Shown here: positions 28,315 to 36,977 of the stretch, one piece after another
Layout of the letters: every line of letters begins with the position of its first letter
Position numbering within the stretch: the stretch's first letter is position 1
Origin: CBDCNH01 sp965219015
GTDB lineage: Bacteria > Pseudomonadota > Alphaproteobacteria > Rhodobacterales > Rhodobacteraceae
NCBI GenBank assembly: GCA_965219015.1
Contig: CBDCNH010000011.1
Span: 1,054,001 to 1,118,000, forward strand
Direction: 5' to 3'
Length of the DNA: 64,000 nucleotides
Notes under the pieces: generated by a model
What the model saw: only the letters and a program-made list of their open reading frames with translations
Told to the model about the DNA's origin: nothing
Database searches by the model: none
Made by a program: the position numbers and the translations under genes

Positions 28315-30378
28315 ATGTCCCTCACCCCCGCAGAACGCCGTCCCCGTGTCGATGGCCAGGCCGCGCTCGACCGCGCCAAGACCAGCCGCGACGCCGCGAC
28401 CGTGCTCTCGATCGACCCCGGCAGCCGCCCGGCGCCGGTGATCCGTTCCAACGGCGAGGAGGTTGCCTTCGAGGCCAATCCGGTGTCGAGCTTCAGCAAG
28501 GGCCTGCCGCACGACCGCTACGGCCGGGCCGATCCCGCCGCCTACGAACTCTTCGTCAGGGCGCTGCACGATCCCCAGCCTGCCGGGACCGCGAACGGGT
28601 TCCCCGCGCCGCTCGGCACCCAGAACGGCCCGCACGCCTATCCGGCAGGCTACGCGCCCTGGGCGGGCAACGGGGTCGCGCAGGGCGACCGGGTCCGCGG
28701 CTGGCACTACGACGTTCTCGTCGACGGCGTGCCGACGCAGCCCGCGCTTCGGAAATGGGAGAGCCCGCTCGCCGGGCACTCGACCGACCTGATGGGCCCG
28801 GCGACCGCCGGCGTGGCGATGCCGCCTGCCCCGAAGCTCGGCTCCGCCGAGCTGGTCGCGGAGATGGCCGAGATCTACGCAATGGCGCTCGTCCGCGACG
28901 TGCCGTTCGACGCGCTGACGAACCCCGCCACCGCGGTGCGGATCGACCACGCGACGACGTTCACGCTCGGCGAGTTGCTCGCGCAGCTCCGTGCGCTGCC
29001 GTGGTTCGATCCGGCCGCCAGCCCCAAGGGCTCCGACGGCGGACCGCTCAACGCCTGCGAGGCCCGGCGCCGCGCGGCCCGCTTCGAGGGCGCGGCCGGG
29101 CTGACGCTGAAGAGCCTCTTCCGCGGCTCGACGAAGGGCGCGATGCAGGGGCCGTTCCTGTCGCAGTTCCTCCTCGTCGGCAGCAGGGGCCGGAGCGAGG
29201 GCAACATCGCCTTCGGCGTGCAGGACATCGACCAGCGGTGCCACGTCATGCCGGACTACCGCGACTACATGACGACCTGGCTCGAATGGCTCGACGTGCA
29301 GAACGGCGCCAGGCACGTCGGCAGCGACCTCCACGGCGGCAAGCGGTTCCTGACCACGCCCCGCGACATGGCGAGCTATGTCCATGTCGACCAGCTCTAC
29401 CAGGCCTACTTCAACGCCACGCTTCTGATGTTCGACCGCGGCGTGCCGTTCGGAAAGGGCCTGCCGGAGACGGTGCAGCCAACGCGCGCCGGCTTCGCGA
29501 CCTGGGGGCCGCCGCACCTGCTGTCGCTGATGGCCGAGGTCGCCTCGCGCGGGCTGAAGGCGGTCCGGCGACAGAAGTTCCTGATCCACCGCCGGGCGCG
29601 GCCCGAGGTGATCGCGGCACGGCTGGCGCTCGGCACTGGCGCGGATGCGGCCAAGCTCGGTGCCGCGGCACCCGCGATCGCCGCGATGCTCACCGCGTAC
29701 CAGACCCATGCGCCGAAGCTGCTGGCGTGGATCGAGCGGCTCAACGCGCGCAACAACGACGCGACGCCCGCGGCGCGCGGCCTCGTGCCGACCTTCGAGC
29801 TGGCGTCCCCCGACATCGCGCGCAACGTGCTGCTGCCGATGGCCTTCCCCGAAGGCTCGCCGATGCACCCCGCCTATGGCGCGGGCCACGCGACCGTCGC
29901 CGGGGCGAGCATCACGATCCTGAAGGCCTTCTTCGACATGCTCGACGCCTCGGGTACGCCTCGGAAGCTCGTCGACCACGGGTTCCGCGGCGATCTCGTC
30001 GGGCACTACGACTACCTGCGGACCTCGGACGGGCCGGCAGCGCTGACGATCCAGGGCGAGCTCGACAAGCTCGCGGGCAACATCGCCATCGCGCGCAACA
30101 TGGCGGGCGTGCATTACTACACCGACTACTACGAGAGCCTGCGGATGGGCGAGCGCATCGCCGTCGGCATCCTGCAGGAGCAGATGCTGACCTCGCCCGA
30201 GCCGGTGAAGATGGCCTTCGACGACTTCGATGGCCATCGCGTCACCATCGCGGGCATGCCGGGCGCGGGATCCGCGGTCGGCACCTCGACGCTTACGATC
30301 GCCGGCATGAGCACCGCCGAATGGTGGGAGCGCAACATCGCGTGCTACCTGCCCGAGCAGGCGATGGCGGCGGAATGA
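28315..30378 (+). CDS. Vanadium-dependent haloperoxidase (bromoperoxidase-like)
   Basis: A 687-residue enzyme of the algal/cyanobacterial bromoperoxidase type, which oxidises halide with H2O2. Vanadate-site motifs are Lys421-x7-Arg429-Pro430 (KFLIHRRARPE), His518 to His525 (HPAYGAGHATVAG) and Arg594-x5-His600-x3-Asp604 (RNMAGVHYYTDYYES). The usual Ser of SGH is Ala523. The N-terminal block ANPVSSFSKGLPHDRYG is typical of this family. No signal peptide is apparent. AAGGAG at 28301-28306 supports ATG 28315 (GTG at 28312 is possible). A small membrane-protein gene follows 54 bases later. Confidence 0.92.
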   Translation: MSLTPAERRPRVDGQAALDRAKTSRDAATVLSIDPGSRPAPVIRSNGEEVAFEANPVSSFSKGLPHDRYGRADPAAYELFVRALHDPQPAGTANGFPAPLGTQNGPHAYPAGYAPWAGNGVAQGDRVRGWHYDVLVDGVPTQPALRKWESPLAGHSTDLMGPATAGVAMPPAPKLGSAELVAEMAEIYAMALVRDVPFDALTNPATAVRIDHATTFTLGELLAQLRALPWFDPAASPKGSDGGPLNACEARRRAARFEGAAGLTLKSLFRGSTKGAMQGPFLSQFLLVGSRGRSEGNIAFGVQDIDQRCHVMPDYRDYMTTWLEWLDVQNGARHVGSDLHGGKRFLTTPRDMASYVHVDQLYQAYFNATLLMFDRGVPFGKGLPETVQPTRAGFATWGPPHLLSLMAEVASRGLKAVRRQKFLIHRRARPEVIAARLALGTGADAAKLGAAAPAIAAMLTAYQTHAPKLLAWIERLNARNNDATPAARGLVPTFELASPDIARNVLLPMAFPEGSPMHPAYGAGHATVAGASITILKAFFDMLDASGTPRKLVDHGFRGDLVGHYDYLRTSDGPAALTIQGELDKLAGNIAIARNMAGVHYYTDYYESLRMGERIAVGILQEQMLTSPEPVKMAFDDFDGHRVTIAGMPGAGSAVGTSTLTIAGMSTAEWWERNIACYLPEQAMAAE

Positions 30379-30432
30379 CCCCCTCGGGCGGGCCCGTCCG
30401 GGTCCGCCCCACCTTCCGCAGGAGCGCAGGAC

Positions 30433-30816
30433 ATGGACCCGCACCTCATCGAAACCCATCTCGTGAGCACCTACGAGTACGCCTTCTGGATCATGCTCGC
30501 GCTGATCGCCGTCGGCGTGAGCTCGACCCTCGGCGTGCTCTTCTGGCCGCGCGGCCATCGGCCCCTCGCGATCAAGACGATGCTCTCGGAGGCCGACGAC
30601 AAGACGAGCTTCGCCCGCGTCACGGGCGCGCTCGGCGCGCTCACGCTGACGGCGCTCTTCGTCGGCGTCTGCATGTGGGCGCAGTTCTGCCTCTTCTTCG
30701 ACCGCGACCTCGACAAGCTCACCGGCCTCTGGCCCGTGTTCGTGCTCGGCACCACGCTCTTCACGCCGTACTTCGCCAACCGCATCACCGCCGCGTTGGG
30801 CGCGGCGCCGAAGTGA
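30433..30816 (+). CDS. Hypothetical three-helix membrane protein
   Basis: A 127-residue protein, not recognised. Three hydrophobic segments lie roughly at residues 17-38 (WIMLALIAVGVSSTLGVLFW), 64-88 and 98-115, joined by short charged loops (SEADDKTSFARVTGA, FFDRDLDKLTG). CAGGAG ribosome site. It follows the haloperoxidase in the same direction and may be its membrane partner; this is inference. It ends 3 bases before the convergent acyl-CoA ligase stop. Confidence 0.75.
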   Translation: MDPHLIETHLVSTYEYAFWIMLALIAVGVSSTLGVLFWPRGHRPLAIKTMLSEADDKTSFARVTGALGALTLTALFVGVCMWAQFCLFFDRDLDKLTGLWPVFVLGTTLFTPYFANRITAALGAAPK

Positions 30817-30819
30817 GGC

Positions 30820-32709
30820 TCAGTCGGCCCACTCCCAGGGCCGCGTGAAGATGCCGAGCACGGCGTCCGGCTCCGCCGTCTCCTCCCCGGTGCGGCGGAG
30901 CCGGGCCACCAGCCCGCGCTTCGGGTCGTCCACGACCTCGGCGACACGCGCGCCGATCCCGGCATCCGTCAGCGCGGCTCCATATATCCGTGCGATGGCA
31001 CGCTTGCGAAGATCGGGCTTGAAGATCTTGCCCACCGCGGTCTTCGGCAGCTCCTCCACGATTTCGATGTATTTCGGGATTGCCGCGCGCTCGCCGATCC
31101 GCGCGGCAGCATGGGCGCTGAGCTCGTCAGAGCTGGCCGTGCTGCCCTCGACGAGCTCGACATAGGCGCAGGGAAGCTCGCCCGCATGGGCGTCGGGCTG
31201 CCCGATGGCACCGACGAACGCGACCGCCGGATGCCCTGCCAGCGCCTCCTCGATGATCGCGGGGTCGATGTTGTGCCCGCCGCGGATGATGAGATCCTTC
31301 GCGCGTCCGGTGATGAAGAGGTAGCCCTCCTCGTCGAGCCGCCCGAGATCGCCGGTCCGAAGAAAGCGGCGGCCGGCGAAGAGGCCCCGGTTCTTCGACA
31401 CCTCGGTGTAGGTCGAGCCCTCGAACACGCCGGGGCTCGCCACGCAGATCTCGCCGACCTCGCCGCGGGCACATTCGCGGGTGATCGCGCCTTCGGCGTC
31501 GCAGTCGAGGATCCGCACGTCGGTATAGGCGAAGGGGATGCCGACGGAGCCGATCTTCTTCGCGCCCGCCGGCGGGTTGATCGACACGAGGCAGGTGCAT
31601 TCGGTGAGCCCGTAGCCCTCGAAGAGCGTCACGCCCGTCGCCGCCTCGAAGCGGCGGTAGAGATCGATGGGCAGCGGCGACGAGCCCGAGAGCGCGGTCT
31701 TGAGGCTCGAGAGGTCCGCGTCGACCGGGCGCTGCATCAGCGCCGCGATGGCGGTCGGCACGGTGATGACGAAGCTCACGCGCCAGCGCTCGACGAGTTT
31801 CCAGAAGTTGTCGAACACGCCCTCGCCGCGGTAGCCCGCAGGCGTCGGAAATACGACGTGCGCGCCCGAGGCCACGACCGACATCAGCACGGGATAGGCC
31901 GCGAAGCAGTGGAAGAGCGGCAGCGGGCAGATCAGCACGTCCTCGGACCCGAAGAGCAGCGTCGCGCCGAGCCAGCCGTTGTAGACCATGCCCGAGGCCT
32001 TGTGCTGCGCGATCTTCGGCATCCCCGTCGTGCCGCCGGTGTGGAAGTAGGCCGCGACCCGGTCGGAGTCGCTTTCCTTGAACGTAAGCCGGTCGGCGGG
32101 CTGGCCGTCGCAAGCCTTGCCGAAGTCGAGCGTGCGGCGCCCGTGCGCCACGGCCTTCGGGCGCAGGAACGGGACGATCCACGACTTCGGCGGCGCGAGG
32201 TAGCGGTTGAGATCGACCTCGAGCACCGTCTCGACCCCCGGCGCATCGGCGAGCGCCTGCGCCAGCGTCCCGGCCACCTCCGACTTCGGGAACGACCGCA
32301 GCGTAACCACGACCTTCGCCCGCGTCTCGCGCAGGATGGCGGCCATCTGCGCGGGTTTCATCAGCGGATTGACCGCCGCGACGATGCCGGCAGTGGCGCC
32401 GCCGAGGAGCGTCACCACGGCCTCGGTGCAGTTCGGCAGGACATAGGCCACGACGTCGTGCTCACCGACGCCGAGGCTGCGGAAGAGGTTCGCGGCCTGC
32501 GTGACGCGGGCCAGAAGCGCCTGCCAGTCGAGCGTCTCGGCACGATCCGTCGGGCCGGAGGTGAGCTGGAACGTTATCGCGGGGCGCGCCCCATGCGCGG
32601 CGGCGGTCTGCCGGAGCATCGCGAGGACGTTCGGTGGCGCGTGCCGCGCTTCCCAGGGCATCTCCGCCTCGAACGCGTCGCGCTCGGCCACGGTGTTGTA
32701 CGCCGACAT
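30820..32709 (-). CDS. Acyl-CoA synthetase (AMP-dependent ligase)
   Basis: A 629-residue member of the acyl-adenylate superfamily, activating a fatty or other carboxylic acid to its CoA ester. The P-loop is TGGTTGMPK; the A5-type motif is EGYGLTECT; the A8 region is GRRFLRTGDLGRLDEEGYLFITGR. The catalytic Lys is near LPKTAVGKIFKPDLRK. ATG 32709 (MSAYNTVAERD) follows GGGGAGG and is preferred to a longer frame starting 22 codons upstream. The long variant of this family (over 600 residues) suggests a medium/long or branched acyl substrate. Separated by 68 bases from the MsbA-like gene, which lies in the same direction. Confidence 0.9.
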   Translation of the reverse strand: MSAYNTVAERDAFEAEMPWEARHAPPNVLAMLRQTAAAHGARPAITFQLTSGPTDRAETLDWQALLARVTQAANLFRSLGVGEHDVVAYVLPNCTEAVVTLLGGATAGIVAAVNPLMKPAQMAAILRETRAKVVVTLRSFPKSEVAGTLAQALADAPGVETVLEVDLNRYLAPPKSWIVPFLRPKAVAHGRRTLDFGKACDGQPADRLTFKESDSDRVAAYFHTGGTTGMPKIAQHKASGMVYNGWLGATLLFGSEDVLICPLPLFHCFAAYPVLMSVVASGAHVVFPTPAGYRGEGVFDNFWKLVERWRVSFVITVPTAIAALMQRPVDADLSSLKTALSGSSPLPIDLYRRFEAATGVTLFEGYGLTECTCLVSINPPAGAKKIGSVGIPFAYTDVRILDCDAEGAITRECARGEVGEICVASPGVFEGSTYTEVSKNRGLFAGRRFLRTGDLGRLDEEGYLFITGRAKDLIIRGGHNIDPAIIEEALAGHPAVAFVGAIGQPDAHAGELPCAYVELVEGSTASSDELSAHAAARIGERAAIPKYIEIVEELPKTAVGKIFKPDLRKRAIARIYGAALTDAGIGARVAEVVDDPKRGLVARLRRTGEETAEPDAVLGIFTRPWEWAD

Positions 32710-32777
32710 CGCTCGCCCTCCCCGCTGCCCGTTCGGGCCTGCACAAGAATGATCCGCGCCGAGGCCTTCGCGCAAGC

Positions 32778-34571
32778 CTACTCGGCCGCCATGCCTTCGG
32801 TGAACTGGAGCCGTGCCAGCCGCGCATAGAGCCCGCCCTGCGCGACGAGCGCGTCGTGCGAGCCCTCCGCCACGATGCGGCCCGCCTCGAACACGAGGAT
32901 GCGGTCGGCGCGCTTCACGGTCGCGAGCCGATGTGCGACGATGAGCGTGGTGCGGTCGCGGCTCAGGCGCTCGACGGCCACCTGCACCGCGCGCTCGCTC
33001 TCGGCATCGAGCGCGCTCGTCGCCTCGTCGAGGAGCAGGATCGGCGCGTCGCGCAGGATCGCGCGGGCGATGGCGATGCGCTGCTTCTGGCCGCCCGAGA
33101 GCATCACCCCGCGCTCGCCCACATAGGTGTCGAAGCCATCCGGAAGGGCGGCGAGGAAGTCGTAGGCCGCCGCCGACCGCGCCGCCGTCTCGACCTCCGC
33201 GTCGGTCGCCTCCGGCCGTCCGAAACGGATGTTCTCGCGCGCCGAGGCCGCAAAGATCACCGGGTCCTGCGGCACCAGCGCGATCACGCCGCGGAAGTCG
33301 GGCCGCGCCATCGTGCGGACGTCCACGCCGTCGATGCTCACGACGCCGCTGTCGGGGTCGTAGAAGCGTTGCAGCAGCTGGATGATCGTGGTCTTGCCGG
33401 CACCCGACGGACCGACGAGCGCCACCGTCTCGCCCGGCGCGACGCGGAAGTCGATGCCGTCGAGCGCCGCCGTAAGCGGCCGCGCGGGGTAGCGGAAGGT
33501 CACGGCGTCGAACCGCACCTCGCCGCGCGCTGGCCTCGGCAGCGCGACCGGCGCCGCGACGTCCTGCACCGGATCGGTCGCGTTCAGGAGTTCGACGAGC
33601 CGCTCGGTCGCGCCCGATGCGCGCTGCAGCTCGCCCCAGATCTCGGAGAGCGCGCCGACTGCGCCGGCGACCATGACGGCATAGATCAGGAACTGCACCA
33701 GCTCGCCCGGCGTCATCGCGCCGCCGCGCACGTCGCGCGCGCCGATCCAGAGCACGCCGACGATGCCGGCGAACACGAGGAGGATCACGATCCCGGTCAT
33801 GATCGCCCGAGTGCCGATGCGCTTCTGCGCCACGACGTAGGATTTCTCGGTCACGTCGGCGAAGGCCTTGCGCGACGGCGCCTCGTGCGTGAACGCCTGC
33901 ACCGTCTGCACCGAAGAGAGCGCCTCGGAGGCGTTGCCCGACGATGCCGCGATCCAGTCCTGGTTCTCCCGGCTGAGCCCGCGCAGGCGCCGCCCGAGCA
34001 CGACGATGGGCACGATGACCGCCGGGACGATCAGCAGGACAAGGCTCGTGAGCTTGGGGCTGGTCGCGAGCATCAGGGCCAGGCCGCCGAAGAGGATGAG
34101 CACGTTGCGGAGCGCCACCGAGACCGACGAGCCGATGACCGACAGGATGAGCGTCGTGTCGGTGGTGAGCCGGCTCAGCACCTCGCCCGTCATGATGCGC
34201 TCGAAGAACGCCGGCGACATGCCGATGACGCGGTCGAAGAGCGCCTTTCGGATGTCCGCCACGACCCGCTCGCCGAGCCGCGTGACGAGATAGTAGCGGA
34301 CCCCCGTGCCGATCGCCAGCAGGACGGCGATGCCGAGTGCCGCCGCGAAGTAGCTGTCGAGGAGCTTGGTCTGGCCGGTGTCGAACCCGTCCACCACCCG
34401 CCGAACGGCGAGCGGAAGGACGAGCGAGACGGCGGCGGTGAGCACCAGCGCCAGCGCCGCCAGCACCATGAGGCGCGTGTAGGGCACGACGAACGGCACC
34501 AGCCCCCGCAGCGAGCCGATGCGCTTGGATGCCGCGCGTTCCTCGGTCAGTCCCGTCGCCGGCTGTGCCAT
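32778..34571 (-). CDS. ABC transporter, MsbA/LmrA-type exporter half
   Basis: A 597-residue fused permease-ATPase. Residues 1-310 contain six helices; the nucleotide domain has Walker A GPSGAGKTT, signature LSGGQ, Walker B ILLLDEATSALD and the His-switch AHRLAT. It works as a dimer, exporting lipids or hydrophobic compounds across the inner membrane. ATG 34571 (MAQPATG) has GGGCAG nearby and gives the usual family length. ATG 34595 and a much longer frame are less likely. The next gene upstream in the same direction is a GT39 glycosyltransferase with a 58-base gap. Confidence 0.9.
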   Translation of the reverse strand: MAQPATGLTEERAASKRIGSLRGLVPFVVPYTRLMVLAALALVLTAAVSLVLPLAVRRVVDGFDTGQTKLLDSYFAAALGIAVLLAIGTGVRYYLVTRLGERVVADIRKALFDRVIGMSPAFFERIMTGEVLSRLTTDTTLILSVIGSSVSVALRNVLILFGGLALMLATSPKLTSLVLLIVPAVIVPIVVLGRRLRGLSRENQDWIAASSGNASEALSSVQTVQAFTHEAPSRKAFADVTEKSYVVAQKRIGTRAIMTGIVILLVFAGIVGVLWIGARDVRGGAMTPGELVQFLIYAVMVAGAVGALSEIWGELQRASGATERLVELLNATDPVQDVAAPVALPRPARGEVRFDAVTFRYPARPLTAALDGIDFRVAPGETVALVGPSGAGKTTIIQLLQRFYDPDSGVVSIDGVDVRTMARPDFRGVIALVPQDPVIFAASARENIRFGRPEATDAEVETAARSAAAYDFLAALPDGFDTYVGERGVMLSGGQKQRIAIARAILRDAPILLLDEATSALDAESERAVQVAVERLSRDRTTLIVAHRLATVKRADRILVFEAGRIVAEGSHDALVAQGGLYARLARLQFTEGMAAE

Positions 34572-34629
34572 CTGCCCTGCCCTTCGTGGCGCCATGTAAG
34601 CTACGGGCCCTGACGCGGCAAGGCCGCGG

Positions 34630-36177
34630 TCAGGGCCGGACGTAGACGCCGAGCGCCACGCCGCGGCCGGCGCCGAGGTTGAAGCCGGTGATGCGTGCGG
34701 CGGCGAGGGCACCGGTGGCGGCCTCGAATGCCGCTTGTTGCGGCTGCGCGATGAACGCGACGGCACAGGGCGCGCTGATGAATGCGGCGGCGGCTTCGGG
34801 ACCGTCGGCGAGGCGCGCGGCGGCGGAGGTGGCGAAGAGGACCGACGGCTCGGCGTAGCCCGCGACGATGACGGCGGGGTCCGGGCAGCGGTCGAACTCC
34901 GCGACCGTGCGCCCGATCGCCGCGGAGGGCCAGAACGCCGGGATCCGCGCGGCCGTGGGCCAGACGCCGAGCGCGACGAGGAACGAGAGCGCCACCAGCC
35001 AGACGCAGGCCGGTCCGCGCGCCCCGGCCCAGAGCGCGCGCAGCATAAGCGCCGTGACGGGAAGTGCGGCGATGGCGCAGCAGATCGCGAACGGAGGCAG
35101 CGCGCCGGTGCGCGTGTATGCGGTCCACCCCGCCGCGCCGATGAGCCCGAGCGGCCCCAGCGCCAGCACGGCCGTGGCGATGCGCGCCCAGAGCCGCGGC
35201 GGCGTGGCGGACCAGCCCGCGGCGGCGAGCATCGCGAGGGCGGGCAGGACCGGCAGCGTGTAGTGCGGCAGCTTCGTGGGCGCCGCCTCGAACACGAGGA
35301 ACGCCGGCACCGCCCAGGCGAGGAGGAAGCGGACGCCGGGCTCGCGCCAGCGCGCCCGGAGGCCCGGCAACGCCACGACGAGCGCCAGGATGCCCGGAAA
35401 GAACGTCAGCGGCAGGAGGGCGAGATGCGTGCCGGGCGGCGCGCCGTGGCCTTCCTGCCCGCCGGCGAGCTTCGCCCCGAGGTCGCTCCCGAGCGACGCC
35501 GCCCAGAACGCGCCGCCGGTGCGGAGGGTGATCGCGACGGCCCAGGGCAGGACGAGCGCCGCGTAGAGCGCCGCCCCCGGCAGCGGCCGCACCGCGCCGA
35601 GCCAGCGCGCGCGCCGCGACGTGGCGACGAGCGCCAAGGCCGTCAGCGCCGTCACCACCGGCCCGACCGGCCCCTTCACCAGCGTCCCCAGCGCCAATGC
35701 GCCCCAGAAGAGCACGACGCGCCACGGCCCGACGCGACGGCCCGTCCAGGCCTGCGCGAGCACGCCCTGCGCCGCGACGATCGCGGCGAGGAGCACCGCG
35801 TCGGTCTTGGCGAGCCGCGCCTCGGACCCGAGGATCACGCTCGCGGCGAGGAGCACCGCCGCCGTCAGCGCCGCGCGCGGCGCGAGGAGCCCGCGCGCGA
35901 GACCGTAGCAAAGGAGCACCGCGGCCAGCGCGCCCGCCAGCGACACCGCGCGGTAGGTGCGGATGTCGTCCGCTCCCGCACCGCCGGTCAGCGCCACGGC
36001 GGCGGTCTGGAGCCAGTAGATGCCCGCAGGCTTCTTCAGCCGCGGCGCGGCGCCGAGCATGGGCTCCACGAGGTCGCCCGTGGCCCACATCTGCCGCGAT
36101 GCCTGCGCGAAGCTCGCCTCGTCGCGATCGGTGACAGGCAGCGACGCGAACCCCGGCAGCCACAGCGCCAGGGCCAC
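34630..36177 (-). CDS. GT39/ArnT-like membrane glycosyltransferase
   Basis: A protein of about 515 residues with some 10-12 hydrophobic segments. The hallmark first-loop acidic motif PVTDRDEASFAQASRQM and AAPRLKKPAGIYWLQTAAV match dolichyl-phosphate-mannose/ArnT family enzymes, which transfer a sugar from a lipid carrier in the periplasm. Acceptors could be lipid A or a surface glycan. The start is uncertain: GTG 36177 is the first usual codon, with no clear ribosome site, only 27 bases after the tRNA-Gly. Confidence 0.82.
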   Translation of the reverse strand: MALALWLPGFASLPVTDRDEASFAQASRQMWATGDLVEPMLGAAPRLKKPAGIYWLQTAAVALTGGAGADDIRTYRAVSLAGALAAVLLCYGLARGLLAPRAALTAAVLLAASVILGSEARLAKTDAVLLAAIVAAQGVLAQAWTGRRVGPWRVVLFWGALALGTLVKGPVGPVVTALTALALVATSRRARWLGAVRPLPGAALYAALVLPWAVAITLRTGGAFWAASLGSDLGAKLAGGQEGHGAPPGTHLALLPLTFFPGILALVVALPGLRARWREPGVRFLLAWAVPAFLVFEAAPTKLPHYTLPVLPALAMLAAAGWSATPPRLWARIATAVLALGPLGLIGAAGWTAYTRTGALPPFAICCAIAALPVTALMLRALWAGARGPACVWLVALSFLVALGVWPTAARIPAFWPSAAIGRTVAEFDRCPDPAVIVAGYAEPSVLFATSAAARLADGPEAAAAFISAPCAVAFIAQPQQAAFEAATGALAAARITGFNLGAGRGVALGVYVRP

Positions 36178-36203
36178 AGCAGCGAGCGTGACATAGGGCA
36201 GGA

Positions 36204-36277
36204 TGGAGCGGGTGAAGGGAATCGAACCCTCGTCATAAGCTTGGAAGGCTTCTGCTCTACCATTGAGCTACACCCGC
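36204..36277 (-). tRNA. tRNA-Gly (anticodon UCC), CCA encoded
   Basis: The minus strand folds as a cloverleaf. The acceptor is GCGGGTG/CACCCGC, with discriminator T and encoded CCA. The D arm is GCTC...GAGC; the T arm is GAGGG-TTCGATT-CCCTT-type. The anticodon loop CTTCCAA gives UCC at 36243-36245. The 27:43 pair of the anticodon stem is a G-A mismatch. Seventy-one bases plus CCA. Confidence 0.95.
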
Positions 36278-36318
36278 GCGCTGTCCGTATGCGGCGCGGC
36301 GGGCCCGCTGGCAAGCCG

Positions 36319-36975
36319 TCAGGCGGCGATGGGCTCGATGAGCTGCGGTCCCGTCGCGCGGTTCGAATTGACCGCCGGGTCGACGCGGCGCGCGGCGAAC
36401 ACCCCCTCCGCCGGGGCCCGCATCAGTGCTGCGGCGCCCTGCCCCGCCTCGCCGAGCCAGAGCGGCCAGTCGGCGGGCTCGACCGTCACCGGTACGCGCG
36501 TGTGGAGCGCGGCGAGAGAGCCCTCCGCCGCCGCGGTGACGATGGCGCAGGTGACGAGCGCCGTGCCGCCTTTCTCCCAAGCCTGCCAGACGCCGGCAAA
36601 GGCCAGCGCCGCGCCGTCGGCGCGGTTGATGTACCATGGAAACTTCGACCCGGAAGCGTCTGACGTCCATTCATAATATCCCGCCGCCGGGATCAGGCAG
36701 CGGCGCTCGCGCACCGCCGCGCGGAACGCGGGCTTCGTCGCCACCGTCTCGGCGCGCGCGTTGATGAGGAGCGGCCCGCCGGTGGGTTTGTCGTACCACG
36801 CCGGCACCAGGCCCCAGCGCATCGCGCGGAGCCGCCGTCCGGCCGTGACGACGGCGATCGTGTCCGTCGGGCAGACGTTGTAGTTCTCCGCCGCCGGCAG
36901 GTCGTTGGCGGGCACGGCGTCGAAGAGCGCCGCGATCGCCTCGAGCGGCGTCGTGATGACGAAGCGGCCGCACAT
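36319..36975 (-). CDS. SRAP domain protein (SOS response-associated, YedK/HMCES-like)
   Basis: A 218-residue protein starting MCGRFV. After removal of Met, Cys2 is the residue that cross-links covalently to abasic sites in single-stranded DNA. Other conserved residues are Asn and Glu in LLINARAETVATKPAFR, Glu in AAGYYEWTSD, and His in LHTRVPVTVE. It shields abasic sites from error-prone processing. It starts 2 bases after the 5'-nucleotidase stop, in the same direction, so the two may be co-transcribed. No LexA-type site was recognised upstream. Confidence 0.93.
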   Translation of the reverse strand: MCGRFVITTPLEAIAALFDAVPANDLPAAENYNVCPTDTIAVVTAGRRLRAMRWGLVPAWYDKPTGGPLLINARAETVATKPAFRAAVRERRCLIPAAGYYEWTSDASGSKFPWYINRADGAALAFAGVWQAWEKGGTALVTCAIVTAAAEGSLAALHTRVPVTVEPADWPLWLGEAGQGAAALMRAPAEGVFAARRVDPAVNSNRATGPQLIEPIAA

Positions 36976-36977
36976 GT

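Noticed and set aside
30806..30829. Possible bidirectional terminator between the small membrane protein and acyl-CoA ligase
   Set aside because: The inverted repeat is interrupted by bulges, is short, and lacks a T-run on either strand.
36204..36277. tRNA-Gly as an integration site for a mobile element
   Set aside because: No integrase, direct repeat of the tRNA end or composition shift was found on either side.
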